Assembly: GCA_022791495.1 (NCBI GenBank)
Contig: JAAVZE010000101.1
Span: 1-53,105 of the forward strand
Direction: 5' to 3'
Length of the DNA stretch: 53,105 nt
From: Eubacterium sp.
GTDB taxonomy: Bacteria > Bacillota > Clostridia > Lachnospirales > Lachnospiraceae
The notes below the pieces were generated by a model. The model ran no database searches and had not been told where the DNA came from. It saw only the letters and a program-made list of their open reading frames with translations. Of this stretch, positions 27,791 to 35,756 are shown piece by piece. Numbering within the stretch: the stretch's first letter is position 1; the number at the start of each line of letters is the position of its first letter. The position numbers and the translations under genes were made by a program.

Positions 27791-29714
27791 TAGATGGAAA
27801 AAAGCAGCGGCTATATTGTGTCTGATGAGCTGTCTCGCATTGGATGCAGGTCCGGAAGTTTCCCAGATCTGGGCTGCGGGGCAGGAGAAAACAGACAATT
27901 CCGGAGCGGATTCTTCGGAGGGAGACGGTAAACAGGGCATGTCCGATTCCGAAGGTATGTCTGGTTTTAGCATTGATAATCAAAATATATACGAGGGAAT
28001 GGAAAGTTCCTATGCCGGAGGGTATGTTCCGAAGATTGAAAAAAACAAAGCGGTGATTGTACTGCCGCTGCAGGCAAAAAGAAAATTGTCGGGAAATAAG
28101 ATGACGGTCACCCTCCGCTTTGGGGAATCGGAAAATCACCCCTTTATGTATAAGAATTACGAGAAGGCGGTTTCCTTTGGATACCATAAGACAGGAAAAC
28201 AGGGACAAACGGCAGGTTGTTATCTTGTGACATTTCGGCTGGATCTAAAGAAGGAACGTTATAATGGAAGTTACCCTGTCACATTGTCTGCCAGTGCCCA
28301 GGATGAATCCGGCAATGAAATCCTCCAGGAATTTACAGTGTATGTTACGATTACAGATGGAAAAAAGGCAGAGGGTGACGCAAAGGGAGATGCGGCCGAA
28401 GGTGGTGGTGCAGCGGGCTTTGTGATCGACAATCAGAATGTCTATAAGGGAATGGAGAAGTCCTATTCCAGAGGATATGTTCCAAAGGTAGGGAATGATA
28501 GTGCAGTTCTTGTACTGCCACTGCAGGCAAAGCATAAGATCTCCGGAAGCCGGGTGACAGCTGCCCTCAAATTCGGAGAGGGAGAAAATCTTCCTTTTGT
28601 TCATAAGAATTACGAAAAGGCGGTAAAGTTAAGGTATTATAAGACGGGAAGACAGGGAAAAAAGGCAGGGCGCTACCTTATTTCATTTAATCTTAAGTTA
28701 AAAAAAGACCGTTACAATGGAAGCTATCCTGTGATCGTGACTGTAAGCGGACAGGATGAATCCGGAAATGAGATCAGCCAGGAATTTACGGTGTATGTCA
28801 CTATTACGGATGGAAAAAAGGCAGGGGAGACAGAGGGCACCCAGGAGGGAGGGGAAGATCATACGGCAAAATTTGCTCCCAAGGTGATGATCGATTCCTA
28901 TCAGTTTTCCAAGAAAAAGATTCTGTGTGGAGAGAAGTTTACCGCAAAGATTACCCTGCATAATACCAGCAATACAGAACCAGTGAAGAACATGATGGTC
29001 TCCGTCGCCCCTGGTGAAAATGTAGAACTCCTTGGCAGGACGGACAGCAGTTATGTGCAGGAACTGGCAGCCGGCGGCAGCTGTGATCTGTCCTTTCGTT
29101 TCAGGGTAAATGCATCGGCGCCCCGGGGACAGTACAGTATTGGAATTGCCATGGATTATGCGGATGCCAGGGGGGGAACCCATACGGCGGAAGGGTCGAT
29201 GAAGGTATCCGCCGAGCAGTCGGTGCAGATTCAGCTGCCTCCGGTGAGTGTGCCCAAAACGATACAGCTGGGGGAGACGGTGGAGCTTCAGACCCAGGCG
29301 ATGAATCTGGGGAAGGGAAAACTGTATAATGTACGTGCTACGCTGGAGGCGGAGGGACTGACTCCTTCGGGCACTGCATTTATCGGAGATATCGAGGCAG
29401 GCACTTCTATGGCAGGAAGCATGGAGATCACAGCGGAGGGACTGACTGGTAAGAATCTGTATGGTACTACCCAGGGAAAGATTACATTTTATTATGTGGA
29501 TGAGGCGGGAAACGAGATGACTCAGGAACAAACCTTTGAGACGGATATTTTATCCCCGCTGAGTGGTGAAAATGAGGAAGAGTCAGAGGACGATACCAGG
29601 CAGTGGTGGATCATAATGGCTGTGATCGTGGTATTTCTGATTCAGGCAGCAGTGATATTTTTTATGAGAAAGTCAAAGGGAATACAGACCGGAAGCGGGG
29701 AAGTGAATGAATAA
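27783..29714 (+). CDS. Secreted, membrane-anchored protein with duplicated module and CARDB-like domains
   Basis: A 643-residue protein: signal peptide (residues 1-31), two near-identical ~134-residue modules (about 60-193 and 212-345, each beginning G-F-x-I-D-N-Q-N and ending EFTVYVTITDGKKA), two beta-rich domains resembling CARDB/NEW3-type adhesion folds (~360-590), then a C-terminal membrane helix (~608-630) and a short basic tail. It would stand on the outer face of the membrane. The modules are not a family I recognise. It sits between the ATPase and another anchored protein, overlapping both genes by eight bases, so it is part of the machine rather than a chance neighbour; it could be an adaptor or cargo receptor. 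Confidence 0.8.
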   Translation: MSSRWKKAAAILCLMSCLALDAGPEVSQIWAAGQEKTDNSGADSSEGDGKQGMSDSEGMSGFSIDNQNIYEGMESSYAGGYVPKIEKNKAVIVLPLQAKRKLSGNKMTVTLRFGESENHPFMYKNYEKAVSFGYHKTGKQGQTAGCYLVTFRLDLKKERYNGSYPVTLSASAQDESGNEILQEFTVYVTITDGKKAEGDAKGDAAEGGGAAGFVIDNQNVYKGMEKSYSRGYVPKVGNDSAVLVLPLQAKHKISGSRVTAALKFGEGENLPFVHKNYEKAVKLRYYKTGRQGKKAGRYLISFNLKLKKDRYNGSYPVIVTVSGQDESGNEISQEFTVYVTITDGKKAGETEGTQEGGEDHTAKFAPKVMIDSYQFSKKKILCGEKFTAKITLHNTSNTEPVKNMMVSVAPGENVELLGRTDSSYVQELAAGGSCDLSFRFRVNASAPRGQYSIGIAMDYADARGGTHTAEGSMKVSAEQSVQIQLPPVSVPKTIQLGETVELQTQAMNLGKGKLYNVRATLEAEGLTPSGTAFIGDIEAGTSMAGSMEITAEGLTGKNLYGTTQGKITFYYVDEAGNEMTQEQTFETDILSPLSGENEEESEDDTRQWWIIMAVIVVFLIQAAVIFFMRKSKGIQTGSGEVNE

Positions 29715-30588
29715 TAAGATCCGTAGTTTTCTAAGACTTAGAAAACAGAGCGATACAGTAAAAGTGATCTGCCTTTTTGCATTGGCAGCAACCGCTTTTT
29801 TTGCCAGTGTAATATACCACACATGGGATATCTACCGTTTTGTCAATACGCCGGCGGAATATGTGCTGACGGGTGAGGGGACGATTTCCCAGAAACGGAT
29901 GGATGAACTGACGCAGATGGGGGATGTGGCAGGAGTGAGCCGTCAGATGGAAGTTTCCATCACAGTGATGTACCGGGGAATGAGTACTGCGATCAACTGC
30001 AGTCTGCTGTCCCAGGACTATATGGAGAAATTGTTAGATATAAAAATTCCCGGTGGTACAAAGAGGATTTATATGAATGACACTGCATTTTCAGAGATGC
30101 TGCAGGGGATCTCTGATGAGAATGAGGGTTTGACGGATGTAGAAAGTCTGAAGCTGGCAGCTGGCAGTACTGGTGTGGATATCCGCTATTCCATGGAGGA
30201 GACCATGACAGATCCGAAAGGGGATGGTGCGTCGGTCTCTATGGAGCCTTCTGTAGCAGAGGTATATAAGTCGGGGAAGCTGATCGTGGTGAAGAAGGAT
30301 GGACAGGAGGAGAAAGTCCTGACTTGCACCACAGAAGCGGAGGGACGGCTGCGAAAAGAGGCCTTTAGCCTGAGGGTGTTGTTTGACAAACATGATCTGG
30401 ATGGGCTGCATGTGGAACAGTTAAGAAAACTGGGGTATACAATAGAAAATGAAGAAGCGGTGATCACGGAAGAGAACGAGATTGGGACAAAGCTGCTTCA
30501 TATACAGTATGGACTGCTCTCTTTCGGGATCTGCCTTATTGCTATCTTTGCCCTGAAACACGCGGCGCAGAAAGGCTGGGGCAGATAG
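29707..30588 (+). CDS. Bitopic membrane protein with a large extracellular domain (FtsX/MacB-like periplasmic domain)
   Basis: A 293-residue protein with membrane helices at ~18-38 (VICLFALAATAFFASVIYHT) and ~268-287 (SFGICLIAIFALKHAA) and ~220 residues between them outside the cell. The MDELTQMGDVAGVSRQMEV segment recalls the start of the extracellular core of MacB/FtsX-type permeases, where residues after TM1 scan a conversion of one residue pair, but the usual three further helices are missing. Last gene of the operon, overlapping the preceding gene by eight bases. Likely an accessory of the ABC exporter; function not known. Confidence 0.65.
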   Translation: MNNKIRSFLRLRKQSDTVKVICLFALAATAFFASVIYHTWDIYRFVNTPAEYVLTGEGTISQKRMDELTQMGDVAGVSRQMEVSITVMYRGMSTAINCSLLSQDYMEKLLDIKIPGGTKRIYMNDTAFSEMLQGISDENEGLTDVESLKLAAGSTGVDIRYSMEETMTDPKGDGASVSMEPSVAEVYKSGKLIVVKKDGQEEKVLTCTTEAEGRLRKEAFSLRVLFDKHDLDGLHVEQLRKLGYTIENEEAVITEENEIGTKLLHIQYGLLSFGICLIAIFALKHAAQKGWGR

Positions 30589-30603
30589 CACGCTGCCTTT
30601 GTA

Positions 30604-30766
30604 CTTAACGCAATACAATAATATGAATACTTTGTCAAGATAAAAGTACAATTATTTTTAAAAGAAGCGAATCATTGGAACGATTTCCGGTGAACGCTTC
30701 TTTTTTGTTGGAAGTTTTCCCCTTTTTTCCGTCTATAGGCGCTTAACACAATATTGTAATATGTAT
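30604..30766 (+). repeat. Imperfect 25-base direct repeat flanking the operon terminator
   Basis: CTTAACGCAATACAATAATA... (30604-30628) recurs as CTTAACACAATATTGTAATA... (30742-30766), 20 of 25 positions equal. One copy lies before and one after the terminator at 30659-30706. They could be binding sites or the edges of an old insertion. Confidence 0.4.
30659..30706 (+). terminator. Terminator after the eight-gene operon
   Basis: AAAAGAAGCG pairs with CGCTTCTTTT (about 30659-30669 with 30695-30705) around a 25-base loop, and the right arm runs into six T. It lies 70 bases after the last stop codon. Confidence 0.75.
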
Positions 30767-30846
30767 ATAAAGCCGGGTACGAAGTGAAATATAAATTTTT
30801 CAATCAACAAGTTTGTGACAGGTAACGCAAGAGAGGAGAAAATAAC

Positions 30847-31992
30847 ATGAACATTAATTTTCATTATTATTTGATTAAAGCCATGGCCATCGAGGCAGGA
30901 TTAAGTGAGGATGAGGCACAGGTCCTGGCGCTGACTTCCCAGATGGTGGACGACGTGACACCGGACTTTTTCAAAGGAGAACAGTTTCCTACACAGAAGG
31001 GAAAGATGCTGAAAATCTATGTAGAAAACCAACCCCCGGGATATTTTCAGGAAAATGCCATGGTGGGGGCGGCAGGGGACCATTATTATGAGTTCCTGCC
31101 TTCGATCACCTCCTTTGGCCTGCTGGATGCGAGAAAAGAATTTTATCAGCTCGAAAGTGTGACGCCTTTCCACTTTTATGTGGAAAATTATACGGAGAAT
31201 CCAGCGGACCGCAGTACTTTGCGGACAAAGCCGGCATTGCGGGGAAGTAATCTGTATAACGCCATCGATGCCATCGTAGACAGTATGGTTCAAGACAGGG
31301 AAGCGGGGGATGACTCGAAGAGGCTTTGGGACTTAGTTCATTTAGGAATGCTTCTTCATGTGTTTGCCGACACTTTTGCCCATGATGGTTTCAGTGGATC
31401 CCTGGGATGGGAAAACGATGCAAAGATCATCAATATTTTCGATGCGGGGCTTCAGGAGAGAGGAAGAGAAGGGATCGAGCATTTTTCAGACCGTCTTGGA
31501 AGTCTTACCGCCTGTGGACACGGACAGCTGGCGCATTTGCCGGATGTATGCAGTGCCACCTTCTGGTATCGGTATAGGGCGCAGGAAAATGACAATTTTT
31601 CCAAAGAAAAATGCCGCTGTAACCGCATTGTGTTTGAGCAGTGTGCGAAGTATATTTTTGAGTGGCTTATGAAGTTGGCAGGGGCACAGGATCACACCGC
31701 AGGCAGATGGGAGCAGATTAGAACGCCACTGCTGGAAACAGCATGTTTGGTCAGCAGTGAGATGGATGACGTAAAGCATGCCCAGGAGCTTTCAGCCCTA
31801 TGGGCGGTAAATTATTTCCATGACCAGAATAAGATCTCCTGGCTTGAGTACAGTACACAGAGTTTATTTGGACAGGAAATAGCTGGAAATGTAAATGGCG
31901 TTCCTGTGTACCGTTTTGAAAATGAAGAGATCTTTTATCTGTTTAATCAGGTGACTTATGAGATGAGAAAGCACGTGACAGGTAAATATTAG
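30847..31992 (+). CDS. DUF6765-like protein, predicted helical metal-binding hydrolase fold
   Basis: A 381-residue soluble protein without signal peptide. The N-terminus (INFHYYLIKAMAIEAGLSED, then LALTSQMVDD) and the segment LGMLLHVFADTFAHDGFSG with His171, Asp175 and His179 match DUF6765-type proteins. The H...D...H spacing on a helix is that of zinc-dependent phospholipase C and S1/P1 nuclease folds, so a metal-dependent hydrolase is plausible but not shown. GAGAGGAG lies nine bases upstream. First gene of a six-gene unit with DUF2589, SLATT-like and CHAP genes; the same order is not one I know from a described system. Confidence 0.75.
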   Translation: MNINFHYYLIKAMAIEAGLSEDEAQVLALTSQMVDDVTPDFFKGEQFPTQKGKMLKIYVENQPPGYFQENAMVGAAGDHYYEFLPSITSFGLLDARKEFYQLESVTPFHFYVENYTENPADRSTLRTKPALRGSNLYNAIDAIVDSMVQDREAGDDSKRLWDLVHLGMLLHVFADTFAHDGFSGSLGWENDAKIINIFDAGLQERGREGIEHFSDRLGSLTACGHGQLAHLPDVCSATFWYRYRAQENDNFSKEKCRCNRIVFEQCAKYIFEWLMKLAGAQDHTAGRWEQIRTPLLETACLVSSEMDDVKHAQELSALWAVNYFHDQNKISWLEYSTQSLFGQEIAGNVNGVPVYRFENEEIFYLFNQVTYEMRKHVTGKY

Positions 31993-32024
31993 AAATTTTT
32001 ATTAGGCTAGAAACAGGCTTTTCT

Positions 32025-32052
32025 GCCGGTGGCCGAGGCGATGCCGCCCGGC
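32025..32052 (+). repeat. GC-rich hairpin in the gap before the first DUF2589 gene
   Basis: GCCGG-T-GGC (32025-32033) pairs with GCC-GC-CCGGC (32043-32052) with small bulges. There is no T-run. It lies between the DUF6765-like and DUF2589-like genes and could set relative expression by RNA processing. Confidence 0.4.
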
Positions 32053-32084
32053 TGTACAAGAGCAGTCCGAAAGGAGTAATGAGA

Positions 32085-32561
32085 GTGAGACAGCAGAATT
32101 TTGATGAGTTGGTAGCAGCTATCCAGAAGTCTTTTTTACAGTGCAGCCGACTTGCAGAGAGACAACATATAGAAATGTTATCAGGGTTCTTTGATTCGGA
32201 AAATAAACCGGTTAGTATACCTCTTAGTATGCCTCAGTTCGATGACAGTGGAAATATTACATATCAAGATGTATCCATTCCCAAACTGTGCCTTGTTCCT
32301 ATATCATCACTGAAACTGGACGGGATCAAAGTAGATTTTAAGGTCAGGCTCACAGGAGAGGTTTCACTGGAGGAAAAGGCGGGAGAAAACTCTTCACATA
32401 ATACGGACAAAAAAGGACGTTCTTTTGTCGGTTATCTCCCAGGAGGAGGGCTCAAAAGAAATTCAGATGATTTTGCCAATATTACGCTGCAGTTTACTTC
32501 TCAGGATCCCCCGGAGGGGATCATGCGCATACAGGATGAGCTCATTCGGGTATCGCTGTAG
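32085..32561 (+). CDS. DUF2589-like protein (short form)
   Basis: A 158-residue soluble protein from the GTG at 32085. AAGGAG lies eight bases before that GTG; the ATG at 32079 is only two bases from it and less likely. After a helical start (NFDELVAAIQKSFLQCSRLAERQ) come beta strands with the DUF2589 pattern: ISIP-like PLSMP, VSIPKLCLVPISSLKLDGI, VDFKVRLTGEV, and the closing ITLQFTSQDPPEGIMRIQDEL. It is the shorter of two DUF2589-type genes in the unit and lacks the glycine-rich tail. DUF2589 has no known function. Confidence 0.75.
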   Translation: MRQQNFDELVAAIQKSFLQCSRLAERQHIEMLSGFFDSENKPVSIPLSMPQFDDSGNITYQDVSIPKLCLVPISSLKLDGIKVDFKVRLTGEVSLEEKAGENSSHNTDKKGRSFVGYLPGGGLKRNSDDFANITLQFTSQDPPEGIMRIQDELIRVSL

Positions 32562-32631
32562 CGTGCTGTCAGGAAAGTCTTTTCTATAAATCATCATATG
32601 CACAGGTATATGTGCAGGAAAGGAGGACATT

Positions 32632-33381
32632 ATGGCAGATGAATTGGTAAAAATGCAGGATCAGTTCAGTGGACTGGACATGGGAGCATTGATCGGCGGG
32701 CCCTTGAAGGCGGCGTGTGACGCCCAAATCATGATGGCAAAAGCAACATCTGATTTTATCCAGCATGTTGGTATGGATGATGTGGATGCCAGTGGGATTA
32801 GAAAGGTAAGAACGGTAGATTTTTCTTTCCAGAGACCGTCCACAGCGGGAGATGGAAACGGAATTGGCATGGAAAAGGTGAATTTAAGTGTTCCCCTCTT
32901 ATCCATCGTGAAAATTCCGGCGCTTTCTGTAGACGATGTGAATGTGTCCTTTGATATGGAGGTAAAATCTTCTGTCAGCAGTGAAAAGACTTCCGATAAA
33001 TCGGGATCGCTGGATGCCAAGATGGGATTGAAGATTGGTCCATTTACCGCGGATGTAAGCATTAAGGGTTCCGTTTCCGCCCATGAGAGCAATACCAGGA
33101 AAAGTGATAATTCGGCGAAGTACCATGTAGAAGTGCATGCAAAGGATACGGGAATGCCGGAGGGTCTGGCTAAGGTGCTGGATATTCTTTCCACAGCAAG
33201 TGCACCGGCTCAGATCGAGGCGGTAAAGAATGAAAGGATACCTGGCAGCACCACGGGTGGAACGACGCCAGGAAGCAGTCCATCTGGTGGCAGCACGCCA
33301 GGAGGAGGCACATCCAGTGGCGGTTCATCGGGTGGCAGCGGCTCAGGAGGCTCGTCCGGCGGACATTCTGGTAAGAACTAA
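32632..33381 (+). CDS. DUF2589 protein with glycine-serine-rich tail
   Basis: A 249-residue protein. Residues ~1-55 are helical (LGALIGGPLKAACDAQIMMA-like), ~60-190 carry the DUF2589 core (VNLSVPLLSIVKIPALSVDD, VSFDMEVKSSVS, GPFTADVSIKGSV, YHVEVHAKDTGMPEGLAKVL), and the last ~45 are a low-complexity tail of Gly, Ser, Thr and Pro. AAAGGAGG is six bases upstream. Together with the preceding gene it forms a paralogous pair; DUF2589 proteins often come in twos, which suggests a hetero-oligomer. Not secreted by any visible signal. Confidence 0.88.
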   Translation: MADELVKMQDQFSGLDMGALIGGPLKAACDAQIMMAKATSDFIQHVGMDDVDASGIRKVRTVDFSFQRPSTAGDGNGIGMEKVNLSVPLLSIVKIPALSVDDVNVSFDMEVKSSVSSEKTSDKSGSLDAKMGLKIGPFTADVSIKGSVSAHESNTRKSDNSAKYHVEVHAKDTGMPEGLAKVLDILSTASAPAQIEAVKNERIPGSTTGGTTPGSSPSGGSTPGGGTSSGGSSGGSGSGGSSGGHSGKN

Positions 33382-33412
33382 TCAATAAATAGTGCGCAAA
33401 TGGAGGTATAGT

Positions 33413-33682
33413 ATGGCGGAGACATTTTCTGTGGCGGATGTAGGGTATGTTCACCGAATCATAGTGGGGAACGACAATCCGGAAAAACAGCCGGATGAAG
33501 AGCATTACAGGAAGCAGACGGAGTTTTTGAACCGGTGTCTGAGTGAGTTCCCCAAAGGGAAGATCATCGCTCAGGAGAAAAATTTTTATATTCTGAACAT
33601 CGGGGAGCATCAGGTAGTCATGCAGTATGTGGTGTATCATGTGGGGTTCGCCAGAAAACCTCCATGGCTTGCGCCAAATTGA
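33413..33682 (+). CDS. Small protein of unknown function in the DUF2589 unit
   Basis: An 89-residue soluble protein. GGAGG lies seven bases before the chosen ATG; an upstream in-frame GTG at 33392 includes that site and is not used. The sequence has a polar N-terminal half and a hydrophobic strand-rich C-terminal half (FYILNIGEHQVVMQYVVYHVGF). I recognise no family. It lies 31 bases after the DUF2589 gene and ends 41 bases before the SLATT-like gene, so it is co-transcribed; an adaptor or immunity role is possible but not supported by anything specific. Confidence 0.65.
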   Translation: MAETFSVADVGYVHRIIVGNDNPEKQPDEEHYRKQTEFLNRCLSEFPKGKIIAQEKNFYILNIGEHQVVMQYVVYHVGFARKPPWLAPN

Positions 33683-33723
33683 TCCTGCCGGCAAAGAACA
33701 TTGCTACAATGAAAGGAAATGAT

Positions 33724-34335
33724 ATGAAAAGTTATAGCTATAACAATGATATGGAATTTCTGGAGATGGTTGATGAATATGTCACCAACGATTATGTACG
33801 AAGATGTCTTCTTGGCTGTCTGGAATGGTACATGGTCATGTACCACAAATACAAATTCCGCTATCATGTGAGCAGTCTGCTTGGTCTTGTTCTTCCGCCT
33901 TGTGTCATTGTGATTAATGGCATTCAGGATTTTGAAGGGATGCATGTTTTTTGTAAGGTGGCAATTTCTGTTATTTCTGCTGTCGCTGCTATTGCCAACG
34001 GACTCGGGAGTCTTTATAAGTGGCATGAGAAATCAGTAGGGTACCGTAGCTGCATCGAACAGATCAAATGCGAGGCAGTTTATTACATGGCAGAGATCGG
34101 GAATTATGATGATCCTGAGCTGCGGGACAGCAATTTCCTTGAGAAGATAGAAGATATCACCACAAAGGAAAATCAGGGATGGTCCCAACTGGAACTGAAA
34201 AAACAGGAGGAAGATGTTCCACCGACAGAAGAGGAACAGGAAGAAAAAAAGCCGAAAAAGAAAAAGGAGGAAAAGCATGGGAGAAAAGAAAAAAATAACG
34301 CCCGACATGATTGTTGCACAGGCGAAGAAGTTTGA
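33724..34335 (+). CDS. Two-helix membrane protein, SLATT/DUF4231-like
   Basis: A 203-residue protein with two membrane helices (~46-66 and ~75-97) followed by a helix with the SLATT/DUF4231 pattern: YKWHEKSVGYRSCIEQIKCE, where Trp100, Arg108 and Glu112 take the places usual in the family. The C-terminal ~50 residues are very highly charged, first acidic then lysine-rich. SLATT proteins are predicted pore-forming effectors in bacterial conflict systems, usually next to a nucleotide-producing or -sensing partner; none is adjacent here. AAAGGA lies about six bases before the chosen ATG. The last 59 bases overlap the start of the next gene. Confidence 0.75.
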   Translation: MKSYSYNNDMEFLEMVDEYVTNDYVRRCLLGCLEWYMVMYHKYKFRYHVSSLLGLVLPPCVIVINGIQDFEGMHVFCKVAISVISAVAAIANGLGSLYKWHEKSVGYRSCIEQIKCEAVYYMAEIGNYDDPELRDSNFLEKIEDITTKENQGWSQLELKKQEEDVPPTEEEQEEKKPKKKKEEKHGRKEKNNARHDCCTGEEV

Positions 34336-34777
34336 GGGAGTGAAAGAGTCCCCGGCAAACAGCAATAATGTAATATTCAATACTCATTATTATGGTCATG
34401 AGGTAAAAGGAGCTGCGTATCCGTGGTGCTGTGCCTTTGTCTGGGACGTGTTCCGGATGTGCGGTGCTTCTAAATTGTTTTATGACGGCCAGAAAACAGC
34501 GCTTTGTGCTGCTGTGGAGAGCTGGGGAAAAAGTAAGCACCTGGCAATCAGTGATAAGAGCAAGGGAAAAAAAGGCGATCTTGTGATCTTTGACTTTACA
34601 CATAGTGGAAGGGCCTGCCACATTGGGATTATTATAAAGAAAATTGACAACAAAAACTATAAGACGATCGAGGGAAATACTGGTTCTGGAAATAACAGCA
34701 ACGGTGGTATGGTGATGGAACGGAGCCGGAACGTAAACCTGATCCGGTGCATCATACGTCCTAAATATGATACATAA
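34277..34777 (+). CDS. CHAP-fold cysteine amidase/peptidase without signal peptide
   Basis: A 166-residue NlpC/P60-superfamily protein of the CHAP type. The nucleophile is Cys51 in YPWCCAFVWDVF, the general base His115 in CHIGIII, and Glu132/Asn134 in TIEGNT complete the site; GDLVIFDF is the usual strand before the His. Such enzymes cut peptidoglycan peptides or spermidine-type amides. It has no signal peptide or membrane helix, so it either acts in the cytoplasm or needs another route out. The start at 34277 is set by GGAGG seven bases upstream. The gene begins 59 bases inside the SLATT-like gene and is the last of the unit before a strong terminator. Confidence 0.85.
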   Translation: MGEKKKITPDMIVAQAKKFEGVKESPANSNNVIFNTHYYGHEVKGAAYPWCCAFVWDVFRMCGASKLFYDGQKTALCAAVESWGKSKHLAISDKSKGKKGDLVIFDFTHSGRACHIGIIIKKIDNKNYKTIEGNTGSGNNSNGGMVMERSRNVNLIRCIIRPKYDT

Positions 34778-34795
34778 CAGGGGTTTGTAAGGAAG

Positions 34796-34838
34796 AAAGG
34801 CTGGTGCCGTTTAGAAACAAGAATGTACCAGCCTTTTT
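34796..34838 (+). terminator. Terminator after the DUF2589/SLATT/CHAP unit
   Basis: AAAGGCTGGT (34796-34805) pairs perfectly with ACCAGCCTTT (34827-34836), and the T-run continues to 34838. It marks the end of the six-gene unit and separates it from the recombinase gene. Confidence 0.9.
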
Positions 34839-34940
34839 CCTGCTTTTGGCAAAAAAGATATGCACCTTGGACATACAGAAATTATTCAGCTTTTTATTCG
34901 TGTTATTATACATTTTAGTAATAGAAATGGAGCGTGTACG

Positions 34941-35756
34941 ATGAAAGATAAAACGATGGAAGCGTATAGGGAGTTTTTGGTTGCAGAGGACAAAGCAAAT
35001 AGTACAATTTCTACCTATATACGTCAGGCGAGGCGTTTTGTGGCAGTTTGTGGAAAGTCCCCGGACAACAGAAGCGTGGTAGAGCATTACGTGGACATGT
35101 TAAAAAGACAGTATAAACCTGCCACGGTAAATTTGTATGCGATCGCCATTAACAGTTATCTGAAATGGAGCGGGAATGAGGATATGAAAATACATACAAA
35201 GAAGCTTAAGAAAATGTTTGTGCTGGACAACGTTATTTCCAACGAGGATTACCGGATGATGCTGGATTATGCCAGAGAGACGGGGCGCGAAAAATATTAC
35301 TATATTATGAAAGTGCTTGCCGGGACGGGAATACGGGTGGGAGAGCTGAGGTATATAACGGTGGAAAATGTAAAGCGTGGTCGGGGTGTCGTATACAACA
35401 AGGGAAAATACCGTGAGATCTTTATTTCTCCCGGACTTCAAAATATTTTAATGGAGTACTGCAGGCAGGGAAATATCCGTCAGGGAGCTATCTTCACTGG
35501 AACGAAAGGGAGTGTCCTGTCCCGCAGCGCCGTGTGGCAGATGCTTATGAAGATCGCCGACAGGGCAGGGGTGGATAAGGCAAAGGCACATCCCCACTCC
35601 TTCCGTCATTTTTTTGCAAAGACATACATCAATAAGTGCGGGGATATCACGGCACTGGCTGACATCCTGGGACACAACTCCCTGGAAACGACGCGGATCT
35701 ACACCATGCGCACCGGGGAGGAGATCAGAGAGCAGATGGACGCCCTGGGGCTGTGA
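34941..35756 (+). CDS. Tyrosine recombinase (XerC/D-like integrase)
   Basis: A 271-residue site-specific recombinase: N-terminal SAM-like DNA-binding domain (residues ~5-85, STISTYIRQARRFVAVCG) and a catalytic domain with the first Arg in GTGIRVGELRYI, HPHSFRHFFAKTY (His and second Arg), LGHNSLETTRIYT (His and nucleophile Tyr). All catalytic residues are present. GGAG lies eight bases upstream. It stands alone between the DUF2589 unit and a low-GC restriction-modification pair. Whether it is a Xer-type housekeeping enzyme, a phase-variation invertase or the integrase of the flanking DNA cannot be told; no clear attachment repeats were seen. Confidence 0.93.
   Translation: MKDKTMEAYREFLVAEDKANSTISTYIRQARRFVAVCGKSPDNRSVVEHYVDMLKRQYKPATVNLYAIAINSYLKWSGNEDMKIHTKKLKKMFVLDNVISNEDYRMMLDYARETGREKYYYIMKVLAGTGIRVGELRYITVENVKRGRGVVYNKGKYREIFISPGLQNILMEYCRQGNIRQGAIFTGTKGSVLSRSAVWQMLMKIADRAGVDKAKAHPHSFRHFFAKTYINKCGDITALADILGHNSLETTRIYTMRTGEEIREQMDALGL

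Noticed and set aside
32632-33381. Glycine-serine tail of the DUF2589 protein as a collagen-like or anchoring repeat
   Set aside because: It has no regular G-X-Y period and no anchor motif; simple low-complexity linker is the safer reading.
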